A stretch of 64,000 nucleotides of DNA from Sweltsa coloradensis (Eukaryota; Arthropoda; Insecta; Plecoptera; Chloroperlidae). The stretch spans positions 434,001 through 498,000 of the forward strand of contig JAMZAV010001269.1 of the NCBI GenBank assembly GCA_024449915.1. Reading direction: 5' to 3'. Below, piece by piece: positions 33,353-43,837 of the stretch (within the stretch, counting starts at the first letter, position 1; each line of letters begins with the position of its first letter). The notes under the pieces were generated by a model, which searched no databases, had not been told where the DNA came from, and saw only the letters and a list, made by a program, of their open reading frames with translations. Made by a program: the position numbers and the translations under genes.

Positions 33353-33560
33353 TTTAAGGGCGCGTCAACCCTTTAGGTCATATTGTGCCCCCTGTCATAA
33401 TGTAGTTGTTTATTACTTAGTTTATAACTTTATATTTTCTAAAGGGAAGGAACGTAAGGGGCGACGCGGGGAGACGCGCGGCGGACAGGCCTGTGCTGGG
33501 CAGAACCAGCCACAAGCAAGGGGAGGGCATGGGAGTAGATGGCCGGGGCCACAGGACGCC
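33353..33560 (-). mobile_element. Repeat C copy 2
   Basis: Core GGGCGCGTCAACCC, CATATTGTGCCCCCTG, AT spacer, GGAACGTAAGGGGCGACGC, CAGGCCTGTGCTGGGCAGAACC and CACAAGCAAGGGGAGGGC. Confidence 0.75.
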
Positions 33561-33873
33561 CCGACCCAACCCCGGCCAAACCATGTTTAAAGCAGTTCAA
33601 ATCAAATAAACTTTTGCATGTGTAAAGTTCTAGAAAACTTTCCACCCGCTTTTAATGCCAACTTCTTTTGAATCCTTTAAAACAGTTCTAATTTATTTAT
33701 GTGCTAACTATATATTGCTGTTAGATGAGTTTGTTGTCTTATCAGAATTGTAAGATAGTTCACAAATGGTGCCTAATAACTTGACAAAAAGGGGAATAAA
33801 CACACAACCCATTTACACCCCTACCACCCAATTCCTCCGCTTACCCTAAAAAACTCTTCAAGATGTTAAACAG
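33561..33873. other. Unique sequence
   Basis: No gene or recognised repeat seen. Confidence 0.4.
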
Positions 33874-34182
33874 TCAACGACGACATGAGAAACTAGGGCG
33901 CTTCAACCAGTTAGGTCATATTGCGCCGCCTGCGATATTGAAAGTTAATGATTTTAGTTTATATGGTGTGTTTGTTTGTATTTGTTTGTTTGGTGTGTTG
34001 TCCACCTTTGTTAATTATTGTTGTCCGTTGTTAATCATTTTTTAACTGAATAGGATAGAAGTTACATAAATAAATAAAATAAAATAAATAAGATGATTAT
34101 ATTGTTTTCGTAGTTTATAAAAGAAAAGAAAATGATGGTGATAATAATAATAGCAAAATAAAAGTTATTTATTGAATGGAAA

Positions 34183-34221
<39 letters not shown>

Positions 34222-34260
34222 ATGAATAAATAAATATAGATAATGTGTTTGATACGAATT
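33874..34260 (-). mobile_element. Repeat B with insert and (AAAT)n expansion
   Basis: ACGACGACATGAGAAACTAGG and core; about 100 bp of unrelated sequence (33985-34080) splits the body. An (AAAT)n run at about 34178-34232 grows from the ATAAATAAATA normally present. Confidence 0.78.
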
Positions 34261-34464
34261 GGTCCATCCGTCCGTCTGTCCGTCCGGTGCGTGAGTCACG
34301 TCTCCCGACAACAACCGAACACGATCTCCGATTGACCTGTTGAACATCAAGCTCTTTAACAAGGATGTCGCACAATGTTTTCATTTAATATACGGGAAAT
34401 AATTCTTAAGTAAAATGAAATATTTCTGACTTGGGGATTTGGTTTAACAATTTTTTAGTTTTAG

Positions 34465-34994
34465 TTTATTTGGACGAAGGGCGCGTCAACCGTTAGGTAA
34501 CCAAAATCCCGGAAGACTTCGTGGCCACGAGTGTAACACATGAGTTAGTAACCTTCAGGAATGCCATCATTGTTTTGAGATTCTTCCCACTACACATCCC
34601 ATAGTAAAGATATCTCCATACTAATTAGTCTAAATCTTATACCAAAAAACAACGTTCGTAATTTGTCGGTTGGATCCTTGAGGTTTAGACAATACCGAGC
34701 GGAAATGACGTCATCGCATGTAGAGTCCCCCGCCGGAAGTGCTTAGGCCGGGAACATCTCATAATTGCGCCTCTAGGTAGATCAGGTAGTTTCTTGTGAA
34801 ACCAACGAGTTCGTCGAGTGACCAGATGGGCCATTAGCCTTCAAAGGCCACCCATGGAACATGCGTGAACCCTTCCTACCAACGTAATTACGTGAGGAGC
34901 TTGACATTGAGTACATTACTTTCCCTTTTTTCCCTTGTTTTCAATTTCCTTTTTTTGAGTGTATTTGCTTTTTAAGACTGTTTAGTGTAATTTT
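34465..34994. other. Repeat A stub then unique sequence
   Basis: A core stub ends at GTTAGGTAA (34497). The remaining 500 bp has no recognised repeat or coding motif. Confidence 0.5.
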
Positions 34995-35340
34995 TTTGTT
35001 TATTTGGATAAAGGACGCGTCAACCGTTAGGTCATAATGCACCACTCTAGGGGATATGGGGAGGAGGGGCCCATGCTGGTCAGAACCAGCCACGGGTAAG
35101 GGGAGGAAGGGGGTTTCTCACTTCGCGTCGTCATTGTCTTTGTCATCGTTCGAGGTATCGTGGTGTCATTGTAGTCGTCGTCGAGGGGTCGTCAAGGGAA
35201 GGGGGCAATTTCCCTGACGACGATTGCCAGAGCTCGCATCTAGATTCGGAGAGTAATATACTCCCCTCTTACTAGCTGATGTTTGAGAGGTGTACTTTTT
35301 CTCTTGAATCGCCTTTTACGATTAGCAGAGCCCTGGGCTA
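34995..35340 (-). mobile_element. Repeat A, nearly complete
   Basis: T7 left end; AGAGTAATATACTCC stem retained; ends early after AGCAGAGCCCTGGGC, so the last hairpin is missing. Confidence 0.85.
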
Positions 35341-35361
35341 GATAATAAGCACATGACCAGA

Positions 35362-36022
35362 CAACAACATAAGATACTAGGGCGCTTTAACCGGTTAGGT
35401 CATATTGCGCCGCCTGTGATATTGAAAGTTGATGAGATGAGTTAGTTCTATCGTGTTTTTAATGATTATATTGTTTTCTAAGTGTTTATAAGAAAATAAA
35501 ATGATCGTGATGATAGTAATAGCGAAACAAAAGTGATTTATTTGAATGGAAATTATTTAGAGTATGATGTGAATTAAATGTTGTTAAATAAATTACTTTG
35601 AATGAGAAATTTAGAATGTCGCCATTATCTTACGATGGAAGTTTTTCATATGATTCAAATGGCGTGTGCAAGGCATCATATTTGTTACATTCTGATGTAC
35701 GATTAAAGGTACATCACATGTATCACATCTGGGAACAGACGTTTCTCATGTTAGGAGATATCCGTGAGTTAGAAATGTGTGGCCTATTACTTAGAATTCG
35801 GGACTATTCCACCAATAAGCAGAATTGGCAACCCGCTGCTCGGCGTCATCATTCGGTGTCGGTGCAGTTGTTTTGTTATTAGTTAATAACCTTGTTGTTG
35901 TTGTTTATGTTGTTGTTAATTCACCATTGGTGCAACTGCAAGCAAGTGAAGCTCCAAAACCATTATATATTATAATTTAATACCATAATGGCAAAACCCA
36001 AATAATCGTAATACCATAAACC
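35362..36022 (-). mobile_element. Repeat B, first unit of a head-to-tail dimer
   Basis: About 661 bp. After AATTCGGGACTATTCC the distal part differs from the 27.4 kb copy: it contains GGTGCAGTTGTTTTG, TTAGTTAATAACCTTG, a (GTT)n stretch and ATGGCAAAACCCAAAT. The next unit begins directly after it. Confidence 0.82.
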
Positions 36023-37110
36023 AACGACGACGTGAGAAACTAGGGCGCTTCAACCGGTTAGGTCATTTTGCGCCGCCTGTGATAATGAAAGTTGATGAGA
36101 TGAGTTAATGGTGTGTTTAATGAATATATTATTTTCTAGGTGTGTTTATATATAAGAAAATAAAATGATGATGATGATATAATATATAGTAATAGCAAAA
36201 CAAAGGGGATTTATTTGAGTGGAAATAAATAAATAAAGGAAACGTGTATGATTTGAACTAAAGATTGTTAAATAAATTTTGAATATGAAATTTATAAAGT
36301 TTGTCTCCGTTATCATATGACAGAAGTTTTTCATATGATTCAAATGGCGTGTGCGAGGCATCATATTTGTTACATTCTGCTAACATATATGATATGTACG
36401 ATTAAAGGTTCAAAACAAGTGTCACATCTGGGAACAGCCGTTTCTCTTGTTAGGAGATATCCGTGAGTTCGACAAGTGTAACCTATGCGAATTCGGGACT
36501 TTACCATCACTAAGCAGAATTGGCAATCCTCTTCAATCTGAGCTTGCAGATTTAAGTGCCACCGTCGTCGACGTCATCATCGGTGCAGTTGTTTTTGTTA
36601 TTAGTTAATAACCTTGTTGTTGTTTTTGATGTTGTTGTTGTTAATTTACCAGTGGTGCAAGCAAGTAAAGTTTTGATTAAGGAACCATCTAACCGTTAGG
36701 TTCATAATGCACACTCTAGCCAAGGTGGGTGGGAGGAGGAGCCCATGCTGGTCAAGAACCAGCCACGGTAAGGGAGGAAGGGGGGTTTCTCACGTCGCGG
36801 TCGTATCGCTTTGTCATCGTTCGTTGTGTCATTGTCATCGTCCGCCCGGGGTCGTCAAGGGAAGGGTGCAAGGTCCCGCGGACACGATTGCCAGAGCTCG
36901 CCTCAGTTTGGGGAGAAAGATACTCCGCTCTTACTAGCTGATGTTGCAGGTGACTTTTTCTCTGAATCGCCTTTACGATTAGCAGAGCCATGCTCTGGGC
37001 CAATTCATTACCGGGCCAGAGGGCCCGTCGCGAAGTAAAGTAGTAGTTTTAAAACCATTATATAAGTATAATTAAATACCATAGTGGCAAAACCCAAATC
37101 GTTCAGCCAT
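36023..37110 (-). mobile_element. Repeat B, second dimer unit, split by Repeat A
   Basis: Matches the first unit along its length. The break falls between AAGCAAGTAAAG and AAGTAAAGTAG in the distal part; the end (37041-37110) again reads AACCATTATATAAG to GGCAAAACCCAAAT. Confidence 0.84.
36671..37032 (-). mobile_element. Repeat A with 8-bp duplication, many small deletions
   Basis: Exact flanks AAGTAAAG at 36663-36670 and 37033-37040. The first dimer unit at 35362-36022 shows the uninterrupted target. The copy lacks many single bases, as at 15.8-17.2 kb. Confidence 0.9.
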
Positions 37111-37375
37111 GCTGCACCCGTGAGCAGGTTTCTAGTGTGGGTGCGCGTTGCAGACAGACCACAAGGTTGTCCACTTGTTAATTAGTGACGTCAGCCGGAA
37201 CGTGCCACACTTGAGCTCCGTTACAAGGCGGTGCAACGTGTAACAGAACAGGGCAAGGAGGTGCAGCCAGGTAAACGGACTAGGTGATGGAGCTGGAACG
37301 ATTCCAAGGAAAAGTGAAGTTGATTTGTTGTTTAGTTTCATGTTCAATCGGATGAAAAAGAAGGAAAGTTATTAA
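37111..37375. other. Unique sequence left of the MITE
   Basis: No gene or recognised repeat seen. Confidence 0.4.
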
Positions 37376-37753
37376 GAGGATGGGATACTCGCGAAATTAA
37401 AACCACGCGAAATTACAGTTTTTTCGTGATATCTCGAGAACAATGCAAAATATCTAAAAACTGATTGCAGACAGCCTGTGGTTTTATTAGAGCAATATAT
37501 AATGCAAGAAAAAATATTCAAATATAATAATCGGTGCGGTTTGTATAAGAAATGCATTTAATTAATTATATATATCAAATAAAAACTTAATTGCCATCAC
37601 ATAACAATCTTTTTTCGTACAGGCTATAGTTCTCCCAAAACCACAGGGCTGTCTGCAATCAGTTTTCAGATATTTTGCATTGGTCTCGAGATATCACGAA
37701 AAAACTGTAGGCCTAATTTCGCGTGGTTTTAATTTCGCGAGTATCCCATCCTC
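37376..37753. mobile_element. 378-bp MITE with long inverted repeats and TTAA flanks
   Basis: Left arm 37376-37485 and right arm 37637-37753 are near-perfect inverted repeats starting GAGGATGGGATACTCGCG, differing by two substitutions and two small indels. TTAA lies at both ends (37372-37375 and 37754-37757). A TTAA target fits piggyBac-like elements; a TA target is also possible because TTAA contains TA. The 150-bp centre has no coding capacity. High arm identity suggests recent activity. Confidence 0.92.
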
Positions 37754-37757
37754 TTAA

Positions 37758-37969
37758 TGCGCGAAGTGTTAAGTAAAGTTACGGATGGGGAGTTGGTTAT
37801 ACTAATCAGTTCGTGGTGTTTCATTGTAGACAGGGTATTATTATTATATTATGTTGATGTTTTAGTTCACATCGGAAAGAACTTAAAACTAAAACACGAT
37901 AAATATTTCAGTATATTATCAATATTTCCTGACTATAAATTATTTAAACAATATGACATTCAGTTTTGT
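37758..37969. other. Unique sequence
   Basis: An open frame here (to about 37980) is AT-rich and without a recognisable motif; not called as a gene. Confidence 0.35.
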
Positions 37970-38165
37970 ACGACGACGTGAGAAACTAGGGCGCTTCAAC
38001 CGGTTAGGTCATATTGCGCCGCCTGTGAATGAAAGTTGATGAGATGAGCTAATGCAGGTGAGTTTGATGATTAGATTGTTTTCTAAGTGTATAAATAACA
38101 AGATAAATTGATGATGATGAACGTAATAGCAAAATAAAAGTTATGTATGTGAATGAAAATAAAGA
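37970..38165 (-). mobile_element. Repeat B
   Basis: GACGACGTGAGAAACTAGGG, core, GTGAATGAAAGTTGATGAG subfamily body to AATGAAAATAAAG. Confidence 0.83.
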
Positions 38166-38174
38166 ATATTCAGT

Positions 38175-38350
38175 TTAAGGACGCGTTAACCGTTAGGTCA
38201 TAATGCGCCACTCTAGCCTGAGGGATGTGGGGAGGGCACAACCGTGCTGGTCAGAACCAGGCACGGACAAAGGTATGGGGAGGTATAGTTCACGTCGCCG
38301 GCCAGAGCTCGCCCATATTTCAGGGAGAACAATATTCCCCTACTTGAGTC
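38175..38350 (-). mobile_element. Short Repeat A variant
   Basis: Core GTTAACCGTTAGGTCA, GTGCTGGTCAGAACCAGGC, then directly GTTCACGTCGCCGGCCAGAGC. The whole GTC hairpin is absent. It ends TTGAGTCTCGGAAAACC. Confidence 0.72.
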
Positions 38351-38357
38351 TCGGAAA

Positions 38358-38550
38358 ACCACGACATGAGAAACTAGGGCGCGCCAACCGGTAGACCATA
38401 ATGCGCCACTCTAGCCTGAGGGATGTGGGGAGGGCACAACCGTGCTGGTCAGAACCAGTCGGGGGCAAGGTATAGGGACATGGGTAGTTCACGTCGCCGG
38501 CCAGAGCTCGCCCATATTTCAGGGAGAACAATATTCCCCTGTTTTGAGTC
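38358..38550 (-). mobile_element. B/A fusion copy
   Basis: Starts as B (ACGACATGAGAAACTAGGG) and continues as A from the core on (CGCGCCAACCGGTAGACC, ATAATGCGCCACTCTAGCC). It then repeats the short A variant of 38175 almost exactly. The switch is at the shared core. Confidence 0.78.
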
Positions 38551-38554
38551 TCGG

Positions 38555-38660
38555 AAAACCACGACATGAGAAACTAGGGCGCTCCAACAGACCAGTTAGG
38601 TCGTATTGCGTCGTCTGTGATATTTTAAGTAAATTAATTGTTTGTTTTTTCAAGTTTTTT
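38555..38660 (-). mobile_element. Repeat B variant
   Basis: ACGACATGAGAAACTAGGGCGCTCC, AACAGACCAGTTAGGTCG, TGATATTTTAAG; almost identical to 39203-39320. Confidence 0.75.
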
Positions 38661-38682
38661 TAAGAATTTAATTTAATTAGAT

Positions 38683-38826
38683 TAAGGGCGCGCCAACCGT
38701 TAGGTCATAATGCGCCACTCTAGCCTAGGGGTAGTGGGGAGGAGGGGCCCATGCTGGTCAGAACCAGCCACGGGTAGGGGGAGGATGGGGGTTTCTCACG
38801 TCGCGGTCGTCATCGTCTTTGTCTTT
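38683..38826 (-). mobile_element. Repeat A, right-truncated
   Basis: Old-type core GGGCGCGCCAACCG and AATGCGCCACTC (perfect GGCGC/GCGCC arms). Stops in the GTC region at GTCTTTGTC, where the next A begins. Confidence 0.8.
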
Positions 38827-39202
38827 TTTTGGGGGGTTTATTTGGATTAAGGACGCGTCAACCGTTAGGTCATAATGCACCACTCTAACCTAGGGAGGGA
38901 GGAGGGACCCATGCTGATCAGAACCAGCCACGGGTAAAGGGAGGAAAGGGGGGCTCTGACGTCGCGGTCGTCATCGTCTTTGTCATCGTTCGTTGTGTCA
39001 TTGTCATCGTCGCCGGGAAGGTCGTCAAGGGAAGGGGGCAAGGTCCCCGACGACGATTGCCAGAGCTCGCCTCTAGGTTCGGGGAGTAATATACTCCCCG
39101 CTTACTAGCTGATGTTAGCGAGGTGGACTTTTTCTCTTAAATCGCCTTAATGATTAGCAGAGCCATGCTCTGGGCCAATTCTACCCCGGGCCCAGACGGG
39201 GG
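38827..39202 (-). mobile_element. Repeat A, complete
   Basis: All landmarks; the GGGGAGTA-ATA-TACTCCCC stem is 8 bp with an altered loop. Right end GGGCCCAGACGGGGG. Confidence 0.88.
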
Positions 39203-39520
39203 ACATGAGAAAACTAGGGCGCTCCAACAGACCGGTTAGGTCGTATTGCGTCGTCTGCGATATTGTAAGTAAATTAATTGTTTGTTTTTTCAAGTTTTTT
39301 AAGAATTTAATTTAATTAGATTAAGGGCGCGCCAACCGTTAGGTCATAATGCGCCACTCTAGCCTAGGTGATGTGGGGAGGGCAAAACTGTGCTGCATGG
39401 ACAGAACCATGGTCATGCACAGGCAAAGGTAGGGAAATGGGTAAGTATCTCAAGTCACCGGCCAGTGCTCGCCTATAGTTTCAGGGATTATATTATAGCC
39501 TACTAATTGATGTTTGCGAG
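39203..39520 (-). mobile_element. Repeat B variant and short Repeat A variant
   Basis: 39203-39320 repeats the B variant at 38555. 39325-39520 is a short A variant with CACCGGCCAGTGCTCGCC. The order B-variant then A-core matches 38555-38826, so a local duplication is likely. Confidence 0.72.
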
Positions 39521-39529
39521 ACTAACTTA

Positions 39530-40078
39530 ACTTCGTTTCGTTTTGCACAATTTCATTGATATTCTATAAATAGTTGTTATAATATATTATCTTATCTGTA
39601 CGTAGTTTGTATTACACAAGGTTTCTATGCTGTACGTTGCAACTAATGAATACATTACAACCAACATTGCAAAATATACATACCGGGTTAAAAAATTAAA
39701 TTAAACGCTGCTAAGGTCTGCATGATAAATAGTTAAAGATACTGTATCACATGCTGAGACGAAGCAGGTGATTCGTCGTTGGTTTTATCAAGAAATAGGT
39801 CAACTTATTTTGTTCTTGGAACAAGGTAAAGTAAAGAGTTGTGTAATGGATTAAATCTCACATGGTCATTTGTCACTTATAACAGTAATGATCTAATGGC
39901 ACTAAATTAGTTGATTTGGTTGGGTGTCATGCATATTATGTTAAGTTGTCAAATTAAAACAATGTGTGTAATGCAAATTGCGTATAAGGAAAGACAAATA
40001 CACGATTATAATCAACAATATAAATATTTATATATATATAGTTGTTGTGTTTAATGTTTAATGCAGCTACAATTCAGA
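39530..40078. other. Unique AT-rich sequence
   Basis: No gene or recognised repeat seen. Confidence 0.4.
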
Positions 40079-40458
40079 TTTTTTTAGATTATTTGGATTA
40101 AGGACGCGTCAACCGTTAGGTCATAATGGCACCACTCTAGCCTAGGGGGGGGGGGGGCGAGGAGGGGCCCATGCTGGTCAGAACCAGCCACGGGTAAGGG
40201 GAGGAAGGGGGGTTTCTCACGTCGCAGTCGTTTTCGTTTTTGTCATCGTTCGTTGTGTCACTGTCATCGTCGCCGGGAGGTCGTCAAGGGAAGGGGGCAA
40301 GGTCCCCGACGACGATTGCCAGAGCTCGCCTCTAGTTTCGGGGAGTAAGATACTCCGCACTTTCTAGCTGATGTTTGCGAGGTGGACTTTTTCTCTTGAA
40401 TCGCCTTTTACGATTAGCAGAGCCATGCTCTGGGCCAATTCTACCCCGGGCCCAGACG
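40079..40458 (-). mobile_element. Repeat A, complete, short duplication
   Basis: ATTCAGA at 40072-40078 and 40459-40465. T7 at the left end. All hairpins present. Confidence 0.88.
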
Positions 40459-40480
40459 ATTCAGAGATTCAAATGTACCC

Positions 40481-40550
40481 GTCCGGGTGGTACGCAGACG
40501 CTCACCTGGAATGTGGGAGACCCGTGGTTCGAATCCCGGTTGGGGCGGAC
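40481..40550 (+). tRNA. tRNA-like segment, probable SINE head or pseudogene
   Basis: Has an A-box-like TGGTACGCAGACGC, a 5-bp anticodon stem CTCAC/GTGGG around CTGGAAT (anticodon GGA, serine type), a B box GGTTCGAATCC, partial acceptor pairing GTCCG/CGGAC and a following T run. The T stem is imperfect, so a working tRNA is doubtful. Confidence 0.5.
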
Positions 40551-40560
40551 TTTTTTAATT

Positions 40561-40870
40561 TCTGAATTGTTAAGCGAGCGAAGCGAGCGTTTCCATTTGA
40601 CTCTGCCGGAAAAATTAGTCACTGGTTTTGTTTTTTTTTTTGTTTTTTTGTTTTTTTGTTTTTTTGTTTTTTTGTTTTTTTTTTGTTTGTATGTCTCGCG
40701 ATAACGTTCGAACGGAGGCTCGGATCGAGTTGAAATTTTCACCATCCGCAAGCTTTGTTCTCGATTGAATGCCATTAGTTTTGTGGCAAAATCGTTCAAA
40801 AAGTTAAAAAGTTACATTAAAGTTAATCGAAAGTTTTTTTTTCAAACTCAACGGCGACAAAATCTGAGAT
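40561..40870 (-). repeat. Repeat D copy, inverted relative to the 45 kb pair
   Basis: AAGCGAGCGAAGCGAGCG followed by TTTCCATTTGACTC is the reverse complement of the D end at 45.5 kb. An A-rich block and an AAATTTCA-like stretch follow in the same relative order. Includes (T7G)n at about 40623-40685. Confidence 0.6.
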
Positions 40871-41340
40871 AGCCAAATCATTTAGAATGTCCGTCCCGTC
40901 ACGAATATGTTAATTTTTTTTTGATCCGATAAGTAGTGTAGATGGAAAATTACATTATAACAAAAATAACCTTGCCATGGCAAACGAAAAAACGCGCAAA
41001 GTTTTTAATGCACTGCCACCCAGAAGTAAACAAAATACTTTCGAGGAAGCAGGCTATTATTTGTCAACAAAGAGTTTAAATAGTTTTTCCCAAGGAATCA
41101 AGGTCCTCTAGATGGCGGTGGATTTTAAAGTAAAGATTTAAACACGGGTTTACCCAAATACCTTGGCAAAAATAAATAATACTGGAAACGCGAACGTCGT
41201 AAATATAAAAATTTAAAAAAATGTGCAATGTGGGTCTAGCTATAGCACGTGCTCGCTTATCAACGCGTCCAACTGAGCGTTTCCTAGTATTAAATAAATA
41301 ACGACAATCTATTGTAGAATTTTATGGAAACGAAGTTATG
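40871..41340. other. Unique sequence
   Basis: No gene seen; may hold the diverged remainder of the D copy. Confidence 0.4.
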
Positions 41341-41672
41341 ACGCGTCAACCGTGAGGTCATAATGAGCCACTCTAGCCCCTAGGGGATGGGGAAGGAAAG
41401 TCCCATGTTGGTCAGAACCAGGCACGGGTATAGGAGGAAAAGAGGGGTTCTCACTTCTGGGCGCGGAGTCATCGTCTTTCTCATCGTTCGTGTTGTCATG
41501 GTCGTCGTCGTCGGGAAGGTCGTCAAGAGGCGGGCGAGGTGACCCCGACGACGACCGCCAGATCTCGCCTCTACTTTCAAGGAGTAAAATACTCTGCTAC
41601 TTGCAGATGTTTACGAGATGGACTTTTTCTCGTTCCTCGACTATTACGATTCGCAGAGCAATGCTCTGGGCT
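41341..41672 (-). mobile_element. Repeat A, older but nearly full
   Basis: GCGTCAACCGTGAGGTCATAATG, hairpin GTTGGTCAGAACCAGGC, CCCCGACGACGACCGCC arm, CTCGACTATTACGATTCGC; last hairpin missing. Confidence 0.78.
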
Positions 41673-41702
41673 ACCATAAGCCTACAAAAACTGAAAGAGC
41701 TA

Positions 41703-41900
41703 TGACGACGACGTGAGAAAACAGGGCGCTTCAACTGGTTAGGTCATATTGCGCCGCCTGTGATATTGAAAGTTACTTATAGTTAGTTATTTAGTGGGGA
41801 TTCATGTCACAAAACAGTAAAGTTATCAACGCCCATTTGAAAGTTAATTTAATGAGTTTATGTTGTGTCTGATTGTTTTCTCAGTTTATAAAAGGGAAAA
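41703..41900 (-). mobile_element. Repeat B with short insert
   Basis: ACGACGACGTGAGAAAACAGG, core, TGATATTGAAAGTTACT; after about 60 unrelated bases the body resumes as GAAAGTTAATTTAATGAG. Confidence 0.75.
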
Positions 41901-42336
41901 TCAGTTCCAAAGTTTTAATTTGTGGTATGTGCTAACACGTCAGTAAACATATTAAACACATTTGTGTGTTTAGTCTAGCCGTGGTTTGGACCTTCCCTCA
42001 GGGTCCCTGAGAATGCATAACACTAGCCCACAAACCAGATTATCTTTCGTCTGGTGCCTCTAACCACAACTCTCTCGTTTTCTGTGGGAGGGCTCACATT
42101 TCAATGACCCAGTTTACAATATGTAGACTTGATCCAATCTTAAAATATAGCCTAATCGTAACTCGCCATGTAATAAGGTTGACCATAATAATACCTGAGT
42201 TATATGTGTATATTATCTTACCAGTGGTGTTAGCACGGTCTCCTTAAATCGAGACTTCAAGTTCTGAAAAAAGAAAAACACACAGGTTAGTTAAAAATCG
42301 ACTCAGAACCAGCCATTTAGTCTGTTTAAAAAAAAT
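41901..42336. other. Unique sequence
   Basis: No gene or recognised repeat seen. Confidence 0.4.
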
Positions 42337-42650
42337 TGGATTAAGGGCGCTTCAACGGTTAGGTCATAAGGCGCCACTCTAGCCTAGAGGAATATGGGGA
42401 GGTGGAGCACATGCTGGTCAGAACCAGACACGGATAAGGGGAGGAAGGGGGGGGTTCTCACGTCGCGGTCGTCAACGTCTTTGCTATCGTTCGTTGTGTC
42501 ATTGGACAGTGGTCAGTAGGAGGGGTTTTCTTACACGACATATCAGAAGAATTCCGCAAAATTAAATGACGTGAGAAAATAGGGCGTTTCCACAGATTAG
42601 ATCATATTGCGCAGCTTGTTATTACATGAAATTCATGAGCTGTTTGCACT
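42337..42650 (-). mobile_element. Right-truncated Repeat A then Repeat B stub
   Basis: A (42337-42510) has GGGCGCTTCAACGGTTAGG, a B-like CTTCAAC inside an A body. B stub (42567-42650) reads GACGTGAGAAAATAGGGCG. Confidence 0.68.
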
Positions 42651-42754
42651 TCCTGTTCAAACTAGAAACAATTTTTTTTATTATTATTTTGGGTTTCAAA
42701 TTAATTGGAGGAATGGAAACTGTTTATTTTAAATAAATTTATTTTATTTATTAA

Positions 42755-43095
42755 GATTAAGGGCGCGTCAACTAAACAGTTACTATAAATTATCATGGCT
42801 TTTATAATTTGTATTTGTTTTGTCTAGTGTTGGTTTTGGTTTATATGGAATATGCCTATAGGCCTACGGGCGCGTCAACTGTTCGTTCATAATGCGCAAC
42901 TCTAGCTTAGGCGTTATGGGGAGGAGGGGCCCATGCTGGTCAGAAGCAGCCACGGGTAAGGGAAGGTCGTCGCGGTCGTCATCGTCTTCGCCACCGTTCA
43001 CGTTGTCATAGTCGTTGTCGTCGTCGTCATCGTCGTGAAATTCATCGAGGGGAGGGGAATGGTTCCACGGCTTAGATTGCCGGAGCTCGCCCTCA
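42755..43095 (-). mobile_element. Repeat A stub and partial Repeat A
   Basis: 42755-42775 is a core stub. 42870-43095 has a full left half with GTC repeats and stops after GATTGCCGGAGCTCGCC. The GTC tract is unusually long. Confidence 0.68.
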
Positions 43096-43294
43096 TCGTC
43101 TTCACATAGAAACGTGTAAAGTGCAGCAATGATACAATAAATAACTAGTAAAACAATACGAAAAGTGAGATCAAGTTTAAATACAGTCCATTCGAAAATA
43201 CAGACTAAACATATACACCGTCGGAATTTAGCTGTGGCTATACGATTCACACACAATAAACATTTTATATGAGACTATAATTTTGCATTTAAAA

Positions 43295-43490
43295 TTTGGA
43301 TTGAGGGCGTGTCAACCGTTAGGTCATATTTCTTGGTTTATTTGGATTAAGGACGCGTCAACCGTTAGGTCATAATGCACCTCTCTAGCCTATAGGGGAT
43401 ATGGGGAGGAGGGGCCTATGCTGGACAGAACAAGCCACAGGTAAGGGGGGGAAGGGGGTTTCTCACGTCGCGGTCGTCATGTCTTTAAGG
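43295..43490 (-). mobile_element. Repeat A stub plus right-truncated Repeat A
   Basis: Core stub at 43295-43330; 43333-43490 ends in the GTC region at GTCGTCATGTC. Confidence 0.72.
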
Positions 43491-43574
43491 TACTTGTCAT
43501 GACGTCGTGAGAAACTAGGGCGCTTCAACCGGTTAGGTCATAGTGCGCCGCCTGTGATATTGAAAGTAGAATGA

Positions 43575-43767
43575 TTATGGTTTATTTGGATTAAGGACGC
43601 GTCAACCGTTAGGTCATAATGCACCACTCTAGCCTAAGGGGGTGGGGAGGAGGGGCCCATGCTGGTCAGAACCAGCCACGGGTAAGGGGAGGAAGGGGGT
43701 TTCTCACGTCGCGGTCGTCATCGTCTTTGTCTTCGTTCGTTGTGTCATTGTCATCGTCGCCGGGGGG
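43575..43767 (-). mobile_element. Right-truncated Repeat A inside Repeat B
   Basis: Left end and core intact; stops at ATCGTCGCCGGGGGG, the middle of the main hairpin. Confidence 0.85.
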
Positions 43768-43837
43768 AGTTAATGGTGTGTTGATGATTATATTGTTTTC
43801 TAACTGTATATCTAAGACAATAAAAAGATTTTTTTGT

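Noticed and set aside
40481..40550. Functional tRNA-Ser gene
   Set aside because: B box and anticodon arm are good, but the T stem and part of the acceptor stem mismatch; more likely a SINE head or pseudogene.
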